Shown: positions 43,435 through 52,613 of the stretch, piece by piece | Numbering within the stretch: the first letter of the stretch is position 1 | Layout: the number at the start of each line of letters is the position of its first letter | Assembly: GCA_034429195.1 (NCBI GenBank) | Contig: DAOUGQ010000005.1 | Span: 62,001 to 126,000, forward strand | Source: UBA4782 sp034429195 | GTDB taxonomy: Bacteria > Chloroflexota > Anaerolineae > Anaerolineales > Anaerolineaceae | Direction of reading: 5' to 3' | DNA: 64,000 nt | Position numbers and translations under genes: made by a program | The notes under the pieces: generated by a model | Seen by the model: only the letters and a program-made list of their open reading frames with translations | The model's database searches: none | What the model was told of the DNA's origin: nothing

Positions 43435-44403
43435 TCAATCAAGAATTCGTTGTAATTCAAATAATGAAAGGTCAATTTTTCGGGTTTGACCAGCTACTTC
43501 AGAGAGGGGAGTTGTCTTGATCTCGCTTTTAATCATACCTACTAAAACACCAAACTCACCTCGTTTAAGCGCAGAGATAGCACCTGCACCTAAGCGGCTT
43601 GCAAGGATTCGATCATAGGCACTGGGAGCTCCACCGCGTTGAACATGACCAAGAGTAGTAGCGCGAATAGCAAAACCTAATCGATCCAGATGGTCAGAAA
43701 AATATTGGGTCAATCGTTCAGCGTTGTAATCAGCACCTTCTGCTACAATAATGATGGCATGATGCTTTCCACGAAGATAAGCATTTCGCATGACATCAGC
43801 AATTTTTTCTGGATCTGTAGGAATTTCAGGGATTACACAAGCTTCTGCACCTCCAGCAATGGCTGTCATCAGAGCAAGGTAACCACATCCACGACCCATG
43901 ACTTCGACCAGAAAAGCCCGTTGATGAGAAGAAGCGGTTGTTTTAAGTCGATCAACTGCTTCTAGAGCAATATTCAGTGCTGTGTCTACCCCAATGGACA
44001 TTTCTGTACCTACAAGATCGTTATCGATCGTGGATGCCACTCCTACAACTGGAACACCCATTTTGTGAAGAGCGAATGAACCAGTTTGGGAGCCATTTCC
44101 ACCAATGACAACAACAGCTTCAACTTTATGTTTGTCCAACATTTGAAGAGCTTTTTGCTGCCCTTCGGGGGTTTTAAATTCTAGAGATCTTGCACTACCC
44201 AAAATGGTACCACCTGTCTGAATGATCCCACCAACATCTCTGGTACCCATATTTCGAAATTGACCATCGATCAATCCATGATACCCTTGTTCTATACCCA
44301 TTACTTCCCAATCATTATCAATGGCTGTGCGAACAACTGCACGGATAGCAGCATTCATGCCAGGTGCATCACCACCACTGGTTAAAACTCCAATTCGTTT
44401 CAT
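43435..44403 (-). CDS. pfkA: 6-phosphofructokinase
   Basis: 322 residues, bacterial ATP-PFK length. Motifs: GVLTSGGDAPGMNAAIRAVVR, STIDNDLVGTEMSIGVDTAL (catalytic Asp), FLVEVMGRGCGYLALMTAIAGG, and GHVQRGGAPSAYDRILASRLG. The motif normally written GGDGS, whose Asp holds Mg-ATP, is GGNGS here. The glycine that follows (G104 in E. coli numbering) is kept, which favours ATP over pyrophosphate as donor. The enzyme commits fructose 6-phosphate to glycolysis. GGAGG precedes ATG 44403. It is a single-gene unit. Confidence 0.94.
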   Translation of the reverse strand: MKRIGVLTSGGDAPGMNAAIRAVVRTAIDNDWEVMGIEQGYHGLIDGQFRNMGTRDVGGIIQTGGTILGSARSLEFKTPEGQQKALQMLDKHKVEAVVVIGGNGSQTGSFALHKMGVPVVGVASTIDNDLVGTEMSIGVDTALNIALEAVDRLKTTASSHQRAFLVEVMGRGCGYLALMTAIAGGAEACVIPEIPTDPEKIADVMRNAYLRGKHHAIIIVAEGADYNAERLTQYFSDHLDRLGFAIRATTLGHVQRGGAPSAYDRILASRLGAGAISALKRGEFGVLVGMIKSEIKTTPLSEVAGQTRKIDLSLFELQRILD

Positions 44404-44642
44404 ACTTCCTCCAAAAAATTGATACTTATTTTAGCACGAATGATAATGAAAAAGAATCGTTGTATAAGGAATTTCTAAAATAAAATTATTTAGGATGATA
44501 AAGCATGCAGGAGGATTTCCAATATACAATCAGAAAAACTATACTACTTAACTTCTACAACTGTTGCTAGTTTGCTTGACGAATTCTATCTCTGAAAGTA
44601 TAATTTTTCGGCTTTACAAAGAACTATAAGTAGGAGAAACCG

Positions 44643-44840
44643 ATGGTACCGCAACCGAAACGAAAACTTTCAAAGGGTCGTCGCGACCGCCGTCGTGCCC
44701 ATGATGCAATTGAAAACGCAAATCTGGTACAGTGCTCAAACTGTGGAGAAATGCGACTTTCACATACCGTATGCCCAAATTGTGGCTATTATCAGGGACG
44801 CGAAGTTGTAGAAATGAAGAAAGAAGAGAAGAAGAAGTAA
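44643..44840 (+). CDS. rpmF: 50S ribosomal protein L32
   Basis: 65 residues. MVPQPKRKLSKGRRDRRRAH is the typical L32 start (usually MAVPKRK), followed by the zinc ribbon CSNCGEMRLSHTVCPNCGYY, with all four cysteines. The tail is Lys/Glu-rich. AGGAGAAACCG precedes the ATG. The usual partner plsX or the DUF177 gene is not adjacent. The gene ends in a clear terminator. Confidence 0.95.
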   Translation: MVPQPKRKLSKGRRDRRRAHDAIENANLVQCSNCGEMRLSHTVCPNCGYYQGREVVEMKKEEKKK

Positions 44841-44920
44841 TTCTCTTTCTGCATACAAGTGGAAAACAATCACTGATAAGAACTTTCAGGTTTTTAACAT
44901 TGATTTTCTGCATGTATAGA

Positions 44921-44954
44921 AACATAGTCCTGAGTAATCAGGGCTATGTTTTTT
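44921..44954 (+). terminator. rpmF terminator
   Basis: AACATAGTCCTGA (44921-44933) pairs with TCAGGGCTATGTT (44938-44950, one G-T) over a GTAA loop, then a run of T. Confidence 0.9.
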
Positions 44955-45264
44955 AATCATTTATCTTCTATACTGAAGTTTTCTCCTTAACAGAAAAAAT
45001 TATCACACAAAAATCTTTTCTGAAGTTAGTGGGTATTATTAGTCGTGATAAAAACGCTAATCCTCATCTAACTATAAAGAAAAATACCTGACTTTAATTA
45101 TCTGAATTTCTAAAATCATTAAAAATCTCACGGCATGGAAAAAATAAAGATTAGAAAAATTGTTTCTCATCCCAGTATTGAAGGAATTGCAAGCAACGAC
45201 ATTTTACAAGCGAAATAATACTGGAATAGAGCAATTATTCAGCGGTTTAACTGGAGGAACTGTA
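44955..45264. other. 310-nt non-coding region before the decayed aldehyde dehydrogenase gene
   Basis: AT-rich text with no frame longer than a few dozen codons and no RNA gene that I recognise. It ends in GGAGG (45253-45257), which serves the start codon of the broken gene. Confidence 0.5.
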
Positions 45265-46168
45265 ATGAATCCATATGATTATGTTAAAAAAGAGCCATAG
45301 CATGCTTGCTATGGCTGATGTTTTCCACGAAGCAGGTTTTCCACAGGGAGTAGTGAATATCATAACAGGACCAAGCAGTTTGATTGGAAATGCCCTGGTT
45401 GACAACCCGTTAGTAAATATGGTATCGATGACCGTTGGAACAGAAACCGGAAGAGAAGTAATCAAGCATTCTGCAACTACGATCAAAGACCTGGCATTGG
45501 AATTGGGCGGAAAAAGCCCGAATATCATTTTTCCTGACGCTGAGTTTGAGCCTGCAGTTAGGTGGACTAGGTCTGGCTTTACAATGGGTGGTGGACAAAT
45601 ATGTGTTACTAGAACGCGGTTGATCTTGCACAAATCAATTTATGAGGAGTTCTTGAGTGCATTAAAAGTAGAGTGCGAGAACCTAAGCCCTGGTGATGGA
45701 TTCAATCCTGAGCACACTCTCCAGGCAATCATTACCAAAGAACATGCTGCTTCTATCTGGAGATATATAGAAAAAGGGAAAGCAGAAGGTGCTCGATTAA
45801 TTACCGGTGGTATGCCATACAAAGATCCTGTGCTAACCCAGGGAAATTATGTACCCCCAACGGTTTTTGTCGATGTAACCCCGGATATGACTATCTTTAA
45901 AGAAGAAATTTTTGGCCCCGTACTGACCGTTACACCATTTGAAACTGAAGACGAAGCAATCGAATTGGCAAATAAGACAGCATTTGGGTTGGCTGGATCG
46001 GTCTTTACGCGGGATATTGCAAGAGCTTTACGAGTGGTAGAGGGGATCCGCGGTGGACAAATATATGTCAATACTTATTACAGTAAAGCTATAAACGAAT
46101 CTCCGGGTACTGGATGGAAAGAGAGCGGTCTGGGAGTCATGGCAGGAATTAATAAATACATGATATGA
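45265..46168 (+). pseudogene. aldehyde dehydrogenase, internally deleted and frameshifted
   Basis: The original start survives: GGAGG, then ATG 45265 with 11 codons ending at TAG 45298-45300. One frame over, from about 45275, reading resumes in the middle of an aldehyde dehydrogenase (LAMADVFHEAGFPQGVVNII), and the catalytic part is complete: LELGGKSPNI (Glu), GGGQICVTRTR (Cys nucleophile) and EEIFGPVLTVTPF. The first 170 or so residues, which hold most of the NAD-binding fold, are gone, and the C-terminus after WKESGLG is short and atypical. About 297 of the usual 480 residues remain. I judge it non-functional, although a short protein from ATG 45275 cannot be formally excluded. Confidence 0.8.
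45295..45314. repeat. inverted repeat at the deletion junction
   Basis: CCATAGCA (45295-45302), TGCT, TGCTATGG (45307-45314): a perfect 8-bp inverted repeat exactly where the aldehyde dehydrogenase frame breaks. Confidence 0.6.
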
Positions 46169-46246
46169 TCCCTAAGACGGTATTTATTGATATGAATGAT
46201 AAAACTTTCCCGCCTGGTTAGAAAAGAAAAAGTATCTGAATACAAA

Positions 46247-46279
46247 AAAGCCAACGGTTTACTATTGTTGGCTTTCTTC
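46247..46279. terminator. hairpin between aldehyde dehydrogenase remnant and hflX
   Basis: AAAGCCAAC (46247-46255) pairs with GTTGGCTTT (46267-46275) over an 11-nt loop, with A-rich and T-rich flanks; it serves both convergent units. Confidence 0.8.
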
Positions 46280-46296
46280 ATGGTAAGAGGATGTAA

Positions 46297-47616
46297 TTAG
46301 TGAATTATATAAGGCTCAAATTGTGTAAGGAATCTACCAGGGATCTGTCCGTGAAGGATGATATGATCTGATTTATGCGTGGCTGTCTTTACCTGCCCAT
46401 AATCATAGAAAAGTGAAATGAGTTTTCCTTCTTTGTAGGGCAATTTCACCGTGATTTCGTTGAAAAGTTCGTAAAGATGGCTTTCGATGGCAGTCAGCAA
46501 AGCATTAAGACCATCGCCAGTTTTTGCAGATATCGCATAGGCATCTGATGATTCAACCAATGCATCTTGCGCAATAGAGGGATCAGGTAAGGTATCAATT
46601 TTGTTCAATGCCAGGATGGTTGGTATCTTACCAGCACCAATTTCATCCAATGTCTCTTGAACAGCCTGCATTTGCGCTGTGGAATTCGGGTGGGTTAAAT
46701 CGACGACATGTACCAGAAGGTCTGCACTGCTGATCTCTTCTAAAGTTGCCCGAAAAGCAGCTACCAACTGGGTGGGGAGTTTCTGAATGAAACCCACTGT
46801 ATCAGTAAACAAGACATTGTGATTTCCAGGAAGACGTACTCTTCGGGTTGTTGGGTCCAAAGTTGCAAATAACTGATCTGCCACATATACATCGGAGCGG
46901 GATATTCTGTTTAAGAGGGTAGATTTTCCCGCATTGGTATATCCGACAAGGGCAACAACAGGAATTTCAGTTCGTTGACGCTGTGTGCGGTAACGTTGAC
47001 GATGTGCCCGAACTTCTTCAAGTTCTTCTTTAAGGGTACTGATCCTGCGACGAATTTCACGTCTATCAACTTCCAATTGGGTTTCACCAGGCCCACGTAA
47101 ACCAACTCCGCCAACAGAACCAGTTCGTCCACCACCTCCACCAGCCTGTCTGGCGAGGTGAGTCCAGGCGCGTGTCAGACGGGGTAGTCGATATTCATAT
47201 TGTGCCAGTTCGACCTGTAATTTTCCTTCACGAGTGTTCGCATGTTGAGCAAAAATATCAAGGATAAGCGCCGTTCGATCGATCACGCGGACATTGCTTC
47301 CCAGGAATTCCTCTAATTCACGCAAGTGCCGAGGTGAAAGTTCATTATCAAAAACGACAATTTGTGCCAGAGTCTCTTCTACCAGTACTTGAACTTCTTC
47401 AAGTTTACCCGGTCCAATATAAGTATCCACATGGGGATGATCCAGTTTTTGAGTGGCAATTCCCACTACTTCAAGGCCGGCAGTTTCAGCAAGCAATTCA
47501 AGCTCAGCAAGCGAATCATCCAAGCCCAAGAGGGTAGGCTCAGAGCGGAGGTCCACTCCAATAAGAAAAGCACGCTCGCGAGGTGGTAGAACAGGTTCGG
47601 GTTGTTTCTTAGACAA
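46297..47616 (-). CDS. hflX: ribosome-associated GTPase HflX
   Basis: 439 residues from TTG 47616, which stands seven bases behind AAGGAG. The N-terminal HflX domain (IGPGKLEEVQVLVEE, VFDNELSPRHLRELEE, DRTALILDIFAQHANTREGK) precedes the Gly-rich linker GGGGGRTGSVGGVGLRGPGE. The G domain follows with G1 GYTNAGKSTLLNRI, G3 DTVGFIQKLP and G4 NKID. It splits or rescues stalled and hibernating ribosomes. The start lies four bases after the aminotransferase stop, so M28 peptidase, aminotransferase and hflX form one tight minus-strand unit. Confidence 0.95.
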   Translation of the reverse strand: MSKKQPEPVLPPRERAFLIGVDLRSEPTLLGLDDSLAELELLAETAGLEVVGIATQKLDHPHVDTYIGPGKLEEVQVLVEETLAQIVVFDNELSPRHLRELEEFLGSNVRVIDRTALILDIFAQHANTREGKLQVELAQYEYRLPRLTRAWTHLARQAGGGGGRTGSVGGVGLRGPGETQLEVDRREIRRRISTLKEELEEVRAHRQRYRTQRQRTEIPVVALVGYTNAGKSTLLNRISRSDVYVADQLFATLDPTTRRVRLPGNHNVLFTDTVGFIQKLPTQLVAAFRATLEEISSADLLVHVVDLTHPNSTAQMQAVQETLDEIGAGKIPTILALNKIDTLPDPSIAQDALVESSDAYAISAKTGDGLNALLTAIESHLYELFNEITVKLPYKEGKLISLFYDYGQVKTATHKSDHIILHGQIPGRFLTQFEPYIIH

Positions 47617-47619
47617 AAA

Positions 47620-48828
47620 TCAACTCCTTTGCAGCCAATCATGCATCTTCTGCATGGCTTTTTGGATCAGACCGGTATCTTGCCCCAGGGAAATGCGAAA
47701 ATATCCTTCTCCACGACTGCCAAAATTGCTACCAGGCGTGGTGGATACACCGGCTTCGGTAAGCAATCTATCGCAGAATGTCGCAGAATTTGGGAACCTG
47801 GCTGGATGTTTTGTCCAGATATAGAAAGCTGCCTTGGGAGGTATGGTCGGAATGCCCATTGCATTAAGAGCACCAACAACAATATCTCTTCTTTCACGAT
47901 ACACCTGATTGCGAGCTTGAAGCCAATCTTGATTTCCAGTTAGAGCGGATTCGCCTGCAACCATAAGAGGAATGAATGTGGAAGTATCTACCTGGCTTTT
48001 GAAGGTATGCACGATTCTGATAACTTCTGAATTTCCAAGGAGAAAACCTAAACGCCACCCTGCCATATTGTAAGTTTTTGATAGCGAGTTGAATTCAACA
48101 GCTACATCCTTTGCACCTGGTACTTGCAAGATGCTGGGTGGGCGATAACCTTCAAAGGTCACATCACAATATGGAGCATCATGCGCGACGAGAATCTCGT
48201 ATTTATGGCAAAACGCAATTACCTCTTCAAAAAAAGAAAGTTCTACTGTGGCGCCCGTTGGATTGTTGGGATAATTCAACCACATTAGTTTTGCTTTTCG
48301 GGCAATATCTTCAGGAATATCACTAAGATTTGGTAAATATCCCTTTTCAGCATAAAGAGGTAGCTCAAAAATCTCTGCTCCTGCAATACGGGCACTTGAA
48401 CGATAAACTGGATATCCTGGGTTGGGTATGATTACAAGATCTCCAGGATTGAGAATGCTTTGGGATAGATGATGAAGACCTTCTTTAGATCCAATCAACC
48501 CAACAATTTCATTTTCACTATCAATATCAACACCAAAACGGTTTTTATAATACTTAACTCCTGCCAATTTAAATGAAGAAGTTCCTCCAATGGGGGCATA
48601 ATTATGTAAAGTTGGATTCCTTGAGGCTTCCATCAGAGCGTCAATGATGGAATTAGTTGGAGGCATATCAGGGCTGCCGATATCCAATCGGATAACTTCT
48701 TTCCCCTCTTGCTTAAGAGCGGTGATCTTCTTATTCAATTGTGCAAAAAAGTATGGTTTGAAAGAAGCTATTCTATCTGCAGGTTTAATAAAATTTTTTT
48801 CAGGCATTTTCTTATTTTTCCTATTCAT
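47620..48828 (-). CDS. class I/II PLP-dependent aminotransferase
   Basis: 402 residues. Fold-type I motifs: RLDIGSPDMPP at the N-terminus, YPNNPTGATV (Asn contacting PLP), DAPYCDVTFEG (Asp/Tyr) and FNSLSKTYNMAGWRLGF with the Schiff-base lysine. C-terminal GEGYFRISLG carries the substrate-carboxylate Arg. It is closest to LL-diaminopimelate, aspartate or alanine aminotransferases; the exact amino donor cannot be fixed. The start at 48828 overlaps the M28 gene stop by eight bases; ATG 48807 (MPEKNFIKPAD) is a plausible alternative. Confidence 0.9.
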   Translation of the reverse strand: MNRKNKKMPEKNFIKPADRIASFKPYFFAQLNKKITALKQEGKEVIRLDIGSPDMPPTNSIIDALMEASRNPTLHNYAPIGGTSSFKLAGVKYYKNRFGVDIDSENEIVGLIGSKEGLHHLSQSILNPGDLVIIPNPGYPVYRSSARIAGAEIFELPLYAEKGYLPNLSDIPEDIARKAKLMWLNYPNNPTGATVELSFFEEVIAFCHKYEILVAHDAPYCDVTFEGYRPPSILQVPGAKDVAVEFNSLSKTYNMAGWRLGFLLGNSEVIRIVHTFKSQVDTSTFIPLMVAGESALTGNQDWLQARNQVYRERRDIVVGALNAMGIPTIPPKAAFYIWTKHPARFPNSATFCDRLLTEAGVSTTPGSNFGSRGEGYFRISLGQDTGLIQKAMQKMHDWLQRS

Positions 48829-49738
48829 GAGAATCTTTTTGCATCATTAGCCAGGTGAATATTACATTGCCAACTTTCTCAAGTGAGGCAGGTGTCACAT
48901 GATTGGGTATATCTTGAGTAGTATGCCAGTATTCATAATCAAAGTCAATAATATCAACTGCTGGAATTCCAAGACTTATAAAAGGAACATGATCATCCAG
49001 TATGCTATAGCCTGTTTTTGATACAAATGTCTCAGAATAACCAAGTGAGGCAGCTGTATTCCATATGCTCTCTTGCAAATTCTTCTCCGAGTTTCTTTCA
49101 AGTAAAAACTCTTGATCTTCATCTCCTACCATGTCAAGCAGAATGACAGCATCTGGTTTGGCAGTCAAAGAATTCGCAAAGTAGGTTGATCCAATGATCC
49201 AGGGCTGACCATCGATCCCTCCCTGGTCTTCAGCATCAAAGAACACCAAAGAAACCGAATAGGGATAATCGACAGGCAGAATGCGTGCTAATTCTAAAAG
49301 AACAGCTACGCCCGAAGCACCATCGTTTGCCCCGGGTACAGGTTGATTTCGTTTACTATTTTCAGGATCGCGATCTGCATATTGCCTGCTATCAAAATGC
49401 GCAGCAATGATTAGCCATTTTTCACTTCCCTGTCGTTGCGCAATGATGTTTCGAAAAATATTATTGTTCTGGGTAAATTCTTGGGTAGAAACCTTCCAGC
49501 TATATGAAGAAAGCGTTTTATTCATGTAGCTAATTAGTTTATCATGGGCTTCAGACCCTGGAATTCGTGGACCAAGTTCATGTTGATAAAGTACATATTG
49601 ATAAGCTTGTTCCCCATCAAAAAAATTTGATGATTCTGATGATGGGATTGGCAAAGATGTCCCCTTAAAAATGAAAATACTTCCACTTAAGATTAGTAAG
49701 CACATTATTGCAGTGATAAAGATTCTAATGGTTCTCAT
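48821..49738 (-). CDS. M28-family zinc peptidase / glutaminyl cyclase-like, membrane-anchored
   Basis: 305 residues from ATG 49738 (a TTG two codons earlier is possible). One N-terminal membrane helix (IFITAIMCLLILSGSIFIF) without a cleavage site suggests an anchor with the enzyme outside. M28 zinc ligands: AAHFDSR (H and D), GANDGASGVAVLLELAR (bridging D), FFDAEDQG (general base Glu and ligand Glu), LLDMVGD (Asp), and YEYWHTTQD (His). The DxGGIDGQPWIIGS region and overall length resemble glutaminyl-peptide cyclotransferases as well as aminopeptidases, so either reaction is possible. It directly follows trmFO on the minus strand. Confidence 0.88.
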   Translation of the reverse strand: MRTIRIFITAIMCLLILSGSIFIFKGTSLPIPSSESSNFFDGEQAYQYVLYQHELGPRIPGSEAHDKLISYMNKTLSSYSWKVSTQEFTQNNNIFRNIIAQRQGSEKWLIIAAHFDSRQYADRDPENSKRNQPVPGANDGASGVAVLLELARILPVDYPYSVSLVFFDAEDQGGIDGQPWIIGSTYFANSLTAKPDAVILLDMVGDEDQEFLLERNSEKNLQESIWNTAASLGYSETFVSKTGYSILDDHVPFISLGIPAVDIIDFDYEYWHTTQDIPNHVTPASLEKVGNVIFTWLMMQKDSHE

Positions 49739-49745
49739 AACCAAA

Positions 49746-51101
49746 CTAATTGATAAGTCTAATGAAATCCTGTATTAAAGCGGAAGATCTTTCGACTGCT
49801 TTTTGGATTCGCTCTCCTCGTGTACCCGTGCTTGAAAACTCATTATACAACAGACCAAAATTTGCTTTCATTGGTTGGAATCGCTTTGGATCAGCATGAG
49901 TTAAATAGTGGATCAATGCTCCAAACATAGTTTTTTGAGGTGGAATAAGCGGCGGTTGTCCAGATGCAATGCGGGCAGCATTGAAACCAGCAAACCAACC
50001 AGTAACAATATTTCCTAAATATCCTTCTGCGCCGATGATCTGTCCCGCTCCTAATAAATCCTTACGCTGTTGAAATTGTAAGGTAGGTTGTAGAAGTAAC
50101 GGCGCATTAAGGAAGGTATTGCGATGCATCTGTCCATATCTGATGAAACGAGCATTTTGGAGACCTGGAATCATGTGAAAAACCCGCTGTTGTTCTGGAA
50201 AAGTAAGATTTGTCTGGAAACCTACCATGTTATATAGATCTCCAGCCAGATCATCCTGACGAAGTTGCACAATGGCATAAGGATTGGGAATGGTAGAGGA
50301 GAATTTTAAACCCGAGGGTCTCATGGTTCCATATGCCAATGCATCGGGGCTGTAGCCTGCCATTATTTCGACAGGAACACAGCGTTCAAAAAAATATTTC
50401 GAGCCAGCCTGTACTCCATCAACAATGGAGCTTTCATTTGGGTGAAGTGAGACCCTTTCCGCTTTTAGCAAAGCAGAAACAAAATTTGTATACTGCTCTT
50501 TTGTAAATGGGCAATTTATGTAATCGCCATCAGGATTTGTTCCCCGATCATACCGTGAAGCCCTGAATGCCACTGAAAAGTCGATAGAATCTACTGCAAC
50601 GATCGGTGCCAGGGCATCATAAAAGAACAGGTTATCTTTTTTTGTAAATCTTGCCAGATTTTCGGATAAGGCGGGCGAGGTTAAAGGCCCGCTTGCTAAA
50701 ATGCAAATACCTGTAGGGATTTCTTTTACTTCTTCTCGGATCACTTGAATATTGGGATGCTGTTCTACCCTTTGAGTGACAAGTTGTGAGAAATTTGTTC
50801 GATCTACTGCCAACGCATCACCAGCCGGAACTCGAGATTGCATTGCACATTCTGCTAAAAGACTCTTGAGAGTCAACAATTCATGCAGTAACAAGCCATT
50901 AGCCCTATCGATGAGGGTTGACCCAAGTGAGTTAGAGCAGATTAGTTCTGCAAGGTTGCCAGTTTTATGCGCACCGGTATTTACGAGTGGGCGCATTTCG
51001 TAAAGATTAACCTTATGTCCGTGTTCTGCAACCTGCCATGCTGCTTCAGAGCCTGCCAGCCCACCGCCAATTATGGTAATAACACTCGGTATTTCTTTCA
51101 T
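49746..51101 (-). CDS. trmFO: folate/FAD-dependent tRNA (uracil-54) methyltransferase TrmFO
   Basis: 451 residues. N-terminal FAD motif ITIIGGGLAGSEAAWQ and the family signatures LYEMRP, HKTGNLAELICSNSLGS, AVDRTNFS and LASGPLTSPAL. Further on come RASRYDRG, DGDYINCPFTKEQY, GTMRPSGLKF and GQIIGAEGYLGNIVTGW. It makes the T-loop m5U54 of tRNA using methylene-THF and FADH2. It is divergent from rpoN, with only about 100 nt between the two start codons, so the sigma-54 promoter of rpoN lies almost directly against it. Confidence 0.96.
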   Translation of the reverse strand: MKEIPSVITIIGGGLAGSEAAWQVAEHGHKVNLYEMRPLVNTGAHKTGNLAELICSNSLGSTLIDRANGLLLHELLTLKSLLAECAMQSRVPAGDALAVDRTNFSQLVTQRVEQHPNIQVIREEVKEIPTGICILASGPLTSPALSENLARFTKKDNLFFYDALAPIVAVDSIDFSVAFRASRYDRGTNPDGDYINCPFTKEQYTNFVSALLKAERVSLHPNESSIVDGVQAGSKYFFERCVPVEIMAGYSPDALAYGTMRPSGLKFSSTIPNPYAIVQLRQDDLAGDLYNMVGFQTNLTFPEQQRVFHMIPGLQNARFIRYGQMHRNTFLNAPLLLQPTLQFQQRKDLLGAGQIIGAEGYLGNIVTGWFAGFNAARIASGQPPLIPPQKTMFGALIHYLTHADPKRFQPMKANFGLLYNEFSSTGTRGERIQKAVERSSALIQDFIRLIN

Positions 51102-51146
51102 TCTGAATTCATTTTACCACCCTGATAAACTGGCATGACAATTGCG

Positions 51147-51162
51147 TGGCACAAAACTTGCA
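51147..51162 (+). promoter_or_regulatory. sigma-54 (-24/-12) promoter in front of rpoN
   Basis: TGGCACAAAACTTGCA: GG at 51148-51149 and GC at 51160-51161, exactly 10 nt apart, matching the consensus TGGCAC-N5-TTGCA. It lies 42 nt before the rpoN ATG, implying that rpoN is transcribed by its own product. Confidence 0.88.
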
Positions 51163-51203
51163 TCATATGGGAATGTCTACTATACTTTTTTTGGAGTGTG
51201 CGT

Positions 51204-52613
51204 ATGTTTCAATCTCACCGTCAAGTCTTAAAACCTGTAACAACCGCTCATCTGGCGCAAACGATGACCCTTCTCAGCTTAACGGTAGATGAATTACGCC
51301 AGGAAATAGATAAAGAACTTTCAAAAAACCCTGCATTGGAGATGTCGGAAGAACGCCGTTGCCCAATGTGTGGGAAAGTTCTTCCTCCAACTGGTCCTTG
51401 CCCGGTATGCAGCACATCTCATGGCGAATTGGAGGACGAACCCGTAGTATTTATTTCTCCGAGAGAAGATTTTCAATACCATTCTGACAACCCAGATATG
51501 GAATATGATTCCGATGAAACTACATCATCGGAAGATGATCTTCCTACCTATGTACTAAAGCAGATCTCTCCTGAATTGGAAAATGAAGATCGGAAAATTG
51601 CTGCTTATATGCTGCTTAATTTGGATGATGATGGTTTTTTGTCTGTTTCTATTGCTTCTGTGGCACAATATTTCCATGTTCTGATATCGCGTGTCCTGGC
51701 AATTCAAAAGATTATCCAACATGCTGATCCTATTGGTGTAGGCTCGATCAATACACAAGAAGCTTTGTTGGTTCAATTGGAAGTGCTTTCAGAAACGCAT
51801 GAGATTCCTGTGTTGGCAAAATCCATCATTGCTGAACAGATGGATCAACTCAGCAGGAGACATTTTAGTGAAATTGCACACGCTCTTGGGTCAAGCATTC
51901 GTGAAGTTGAAGAGACAGTGCACTTCATTAGCGAAAATTTGAATCCTTTCCCTGCCCGCAGTCACTGGGGAGATCACAGACAGCCTGGCGAAAGTACTAA
52001 TCTTGGATACAGGGAACCTGATATCATCATCACACAAATGAATGATAAACCCGATTCACCACTAGTGGTTGAAATCGTTCTACCCATCTCTGGTACGTTA
52101 CGAATCAATCCATTATTTAAAAGTGCACTTCAACAAGCTGATGATGAGAAAAAAGAAGAATGGAAGAGCGATCTTGAACGAGCCTCACTCTTTGTCAAAT
52201 GCCTTCAACAGCGAAATCACACCATCCTTCGCCTGATGAAAAGGCTTGTCACTCTCCAGAAGGATTTTATTCTTTATGGAGAGAAGTACTTGCGCCCCTT
52301 AACTCGTGCTTATTTCTCTACCGAATTAGATGTTCATGAATCAACCATATCCAGAGCCGTATCAGGCAAAACAGTACAATTACCCAATCGACGAATCGTA
52401 CCTCTGGATAAATTCTTTGATCGCTCGTTAAATATCAGGACAGTATTACGCGATATTATTTCTGAAGAAAAACATCCATTGAGTGATGCTGAGTTGGTAA
52501 CTATTCTTGAGAAGAAAGGATTTTCTGTAGCAAGACGTACTGTTGCTAAGTATCGTGCTATGGAAAACATCTTACCAGCTCACTTGAGACAGGATGTCAG
52601 AAAGGCAGCATGA
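51204..52613 (+). CDS. rpoN: RNA polymerase sigma-54 factor
   Basis: 469 residues from ATG 51204, seven bases after GGAG; an upstream frame from 51135 would run through the promoter. Region I is SHRQVLKPVTTAHLAQTMTL and following (Gln/Leu-rich, activator-responsive). It is followed at C53, C56, C66 and C69 by a four-cysteine knuckle (CPMCGKVLPPTGPCPVC) that standard sigma-54 lacks, and an acidic stretch. The core-binding domain spans about 115-270, the HTH is near 375-400 (HESTISRAVSGKTVQLPN), and the RpoN box ARRTVAKYR, which reads the -24 element, is at 443-451. It directs polymerase to -24/-12 promoters, which open only with an AAA+ activator. The stop overlaps the kinase start (ATGA). Confidence 0.96.
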   Translation: MFQSHRQVLKPVTTAHLAQTMTLLSLTVDELRQEIDKELSKNPALEMSEERRCPMCGKVLPPTGPCPVCSTSHGELEDEPVVFISPREDFQYHSDNPDMEYDSDETTSSEDDLPTYVLKQISPELENEDRKIAAYMLLNLDDDGFLSVSIASVAQYFHVLISRVLAIQKIIQHADPIGVGSINTQEALLVQLEVLSETHEIPVLAKSIIAEQMDQLSRRHFSEIAHALGSSIREVEETVHFISENLNPFPARSHWGDHRQPGESTNLGYREPDIIITQMNDKPDSPLVVEIVLPISGTLRINPLFKSALQQADDEKKEEWKSDLERASLFVKCLQQRNHTILRLMKRLVTLQKDFILYGEKYLRPLTRAYFSTELDVHESTISRAVSGKTVQLPNRRIVPLDKFFDRSLNIRTVLRDIISEEKHPLSDAELVTILEKKGFSVARRTVAKYRAMENILPAHLRQDVRKAA

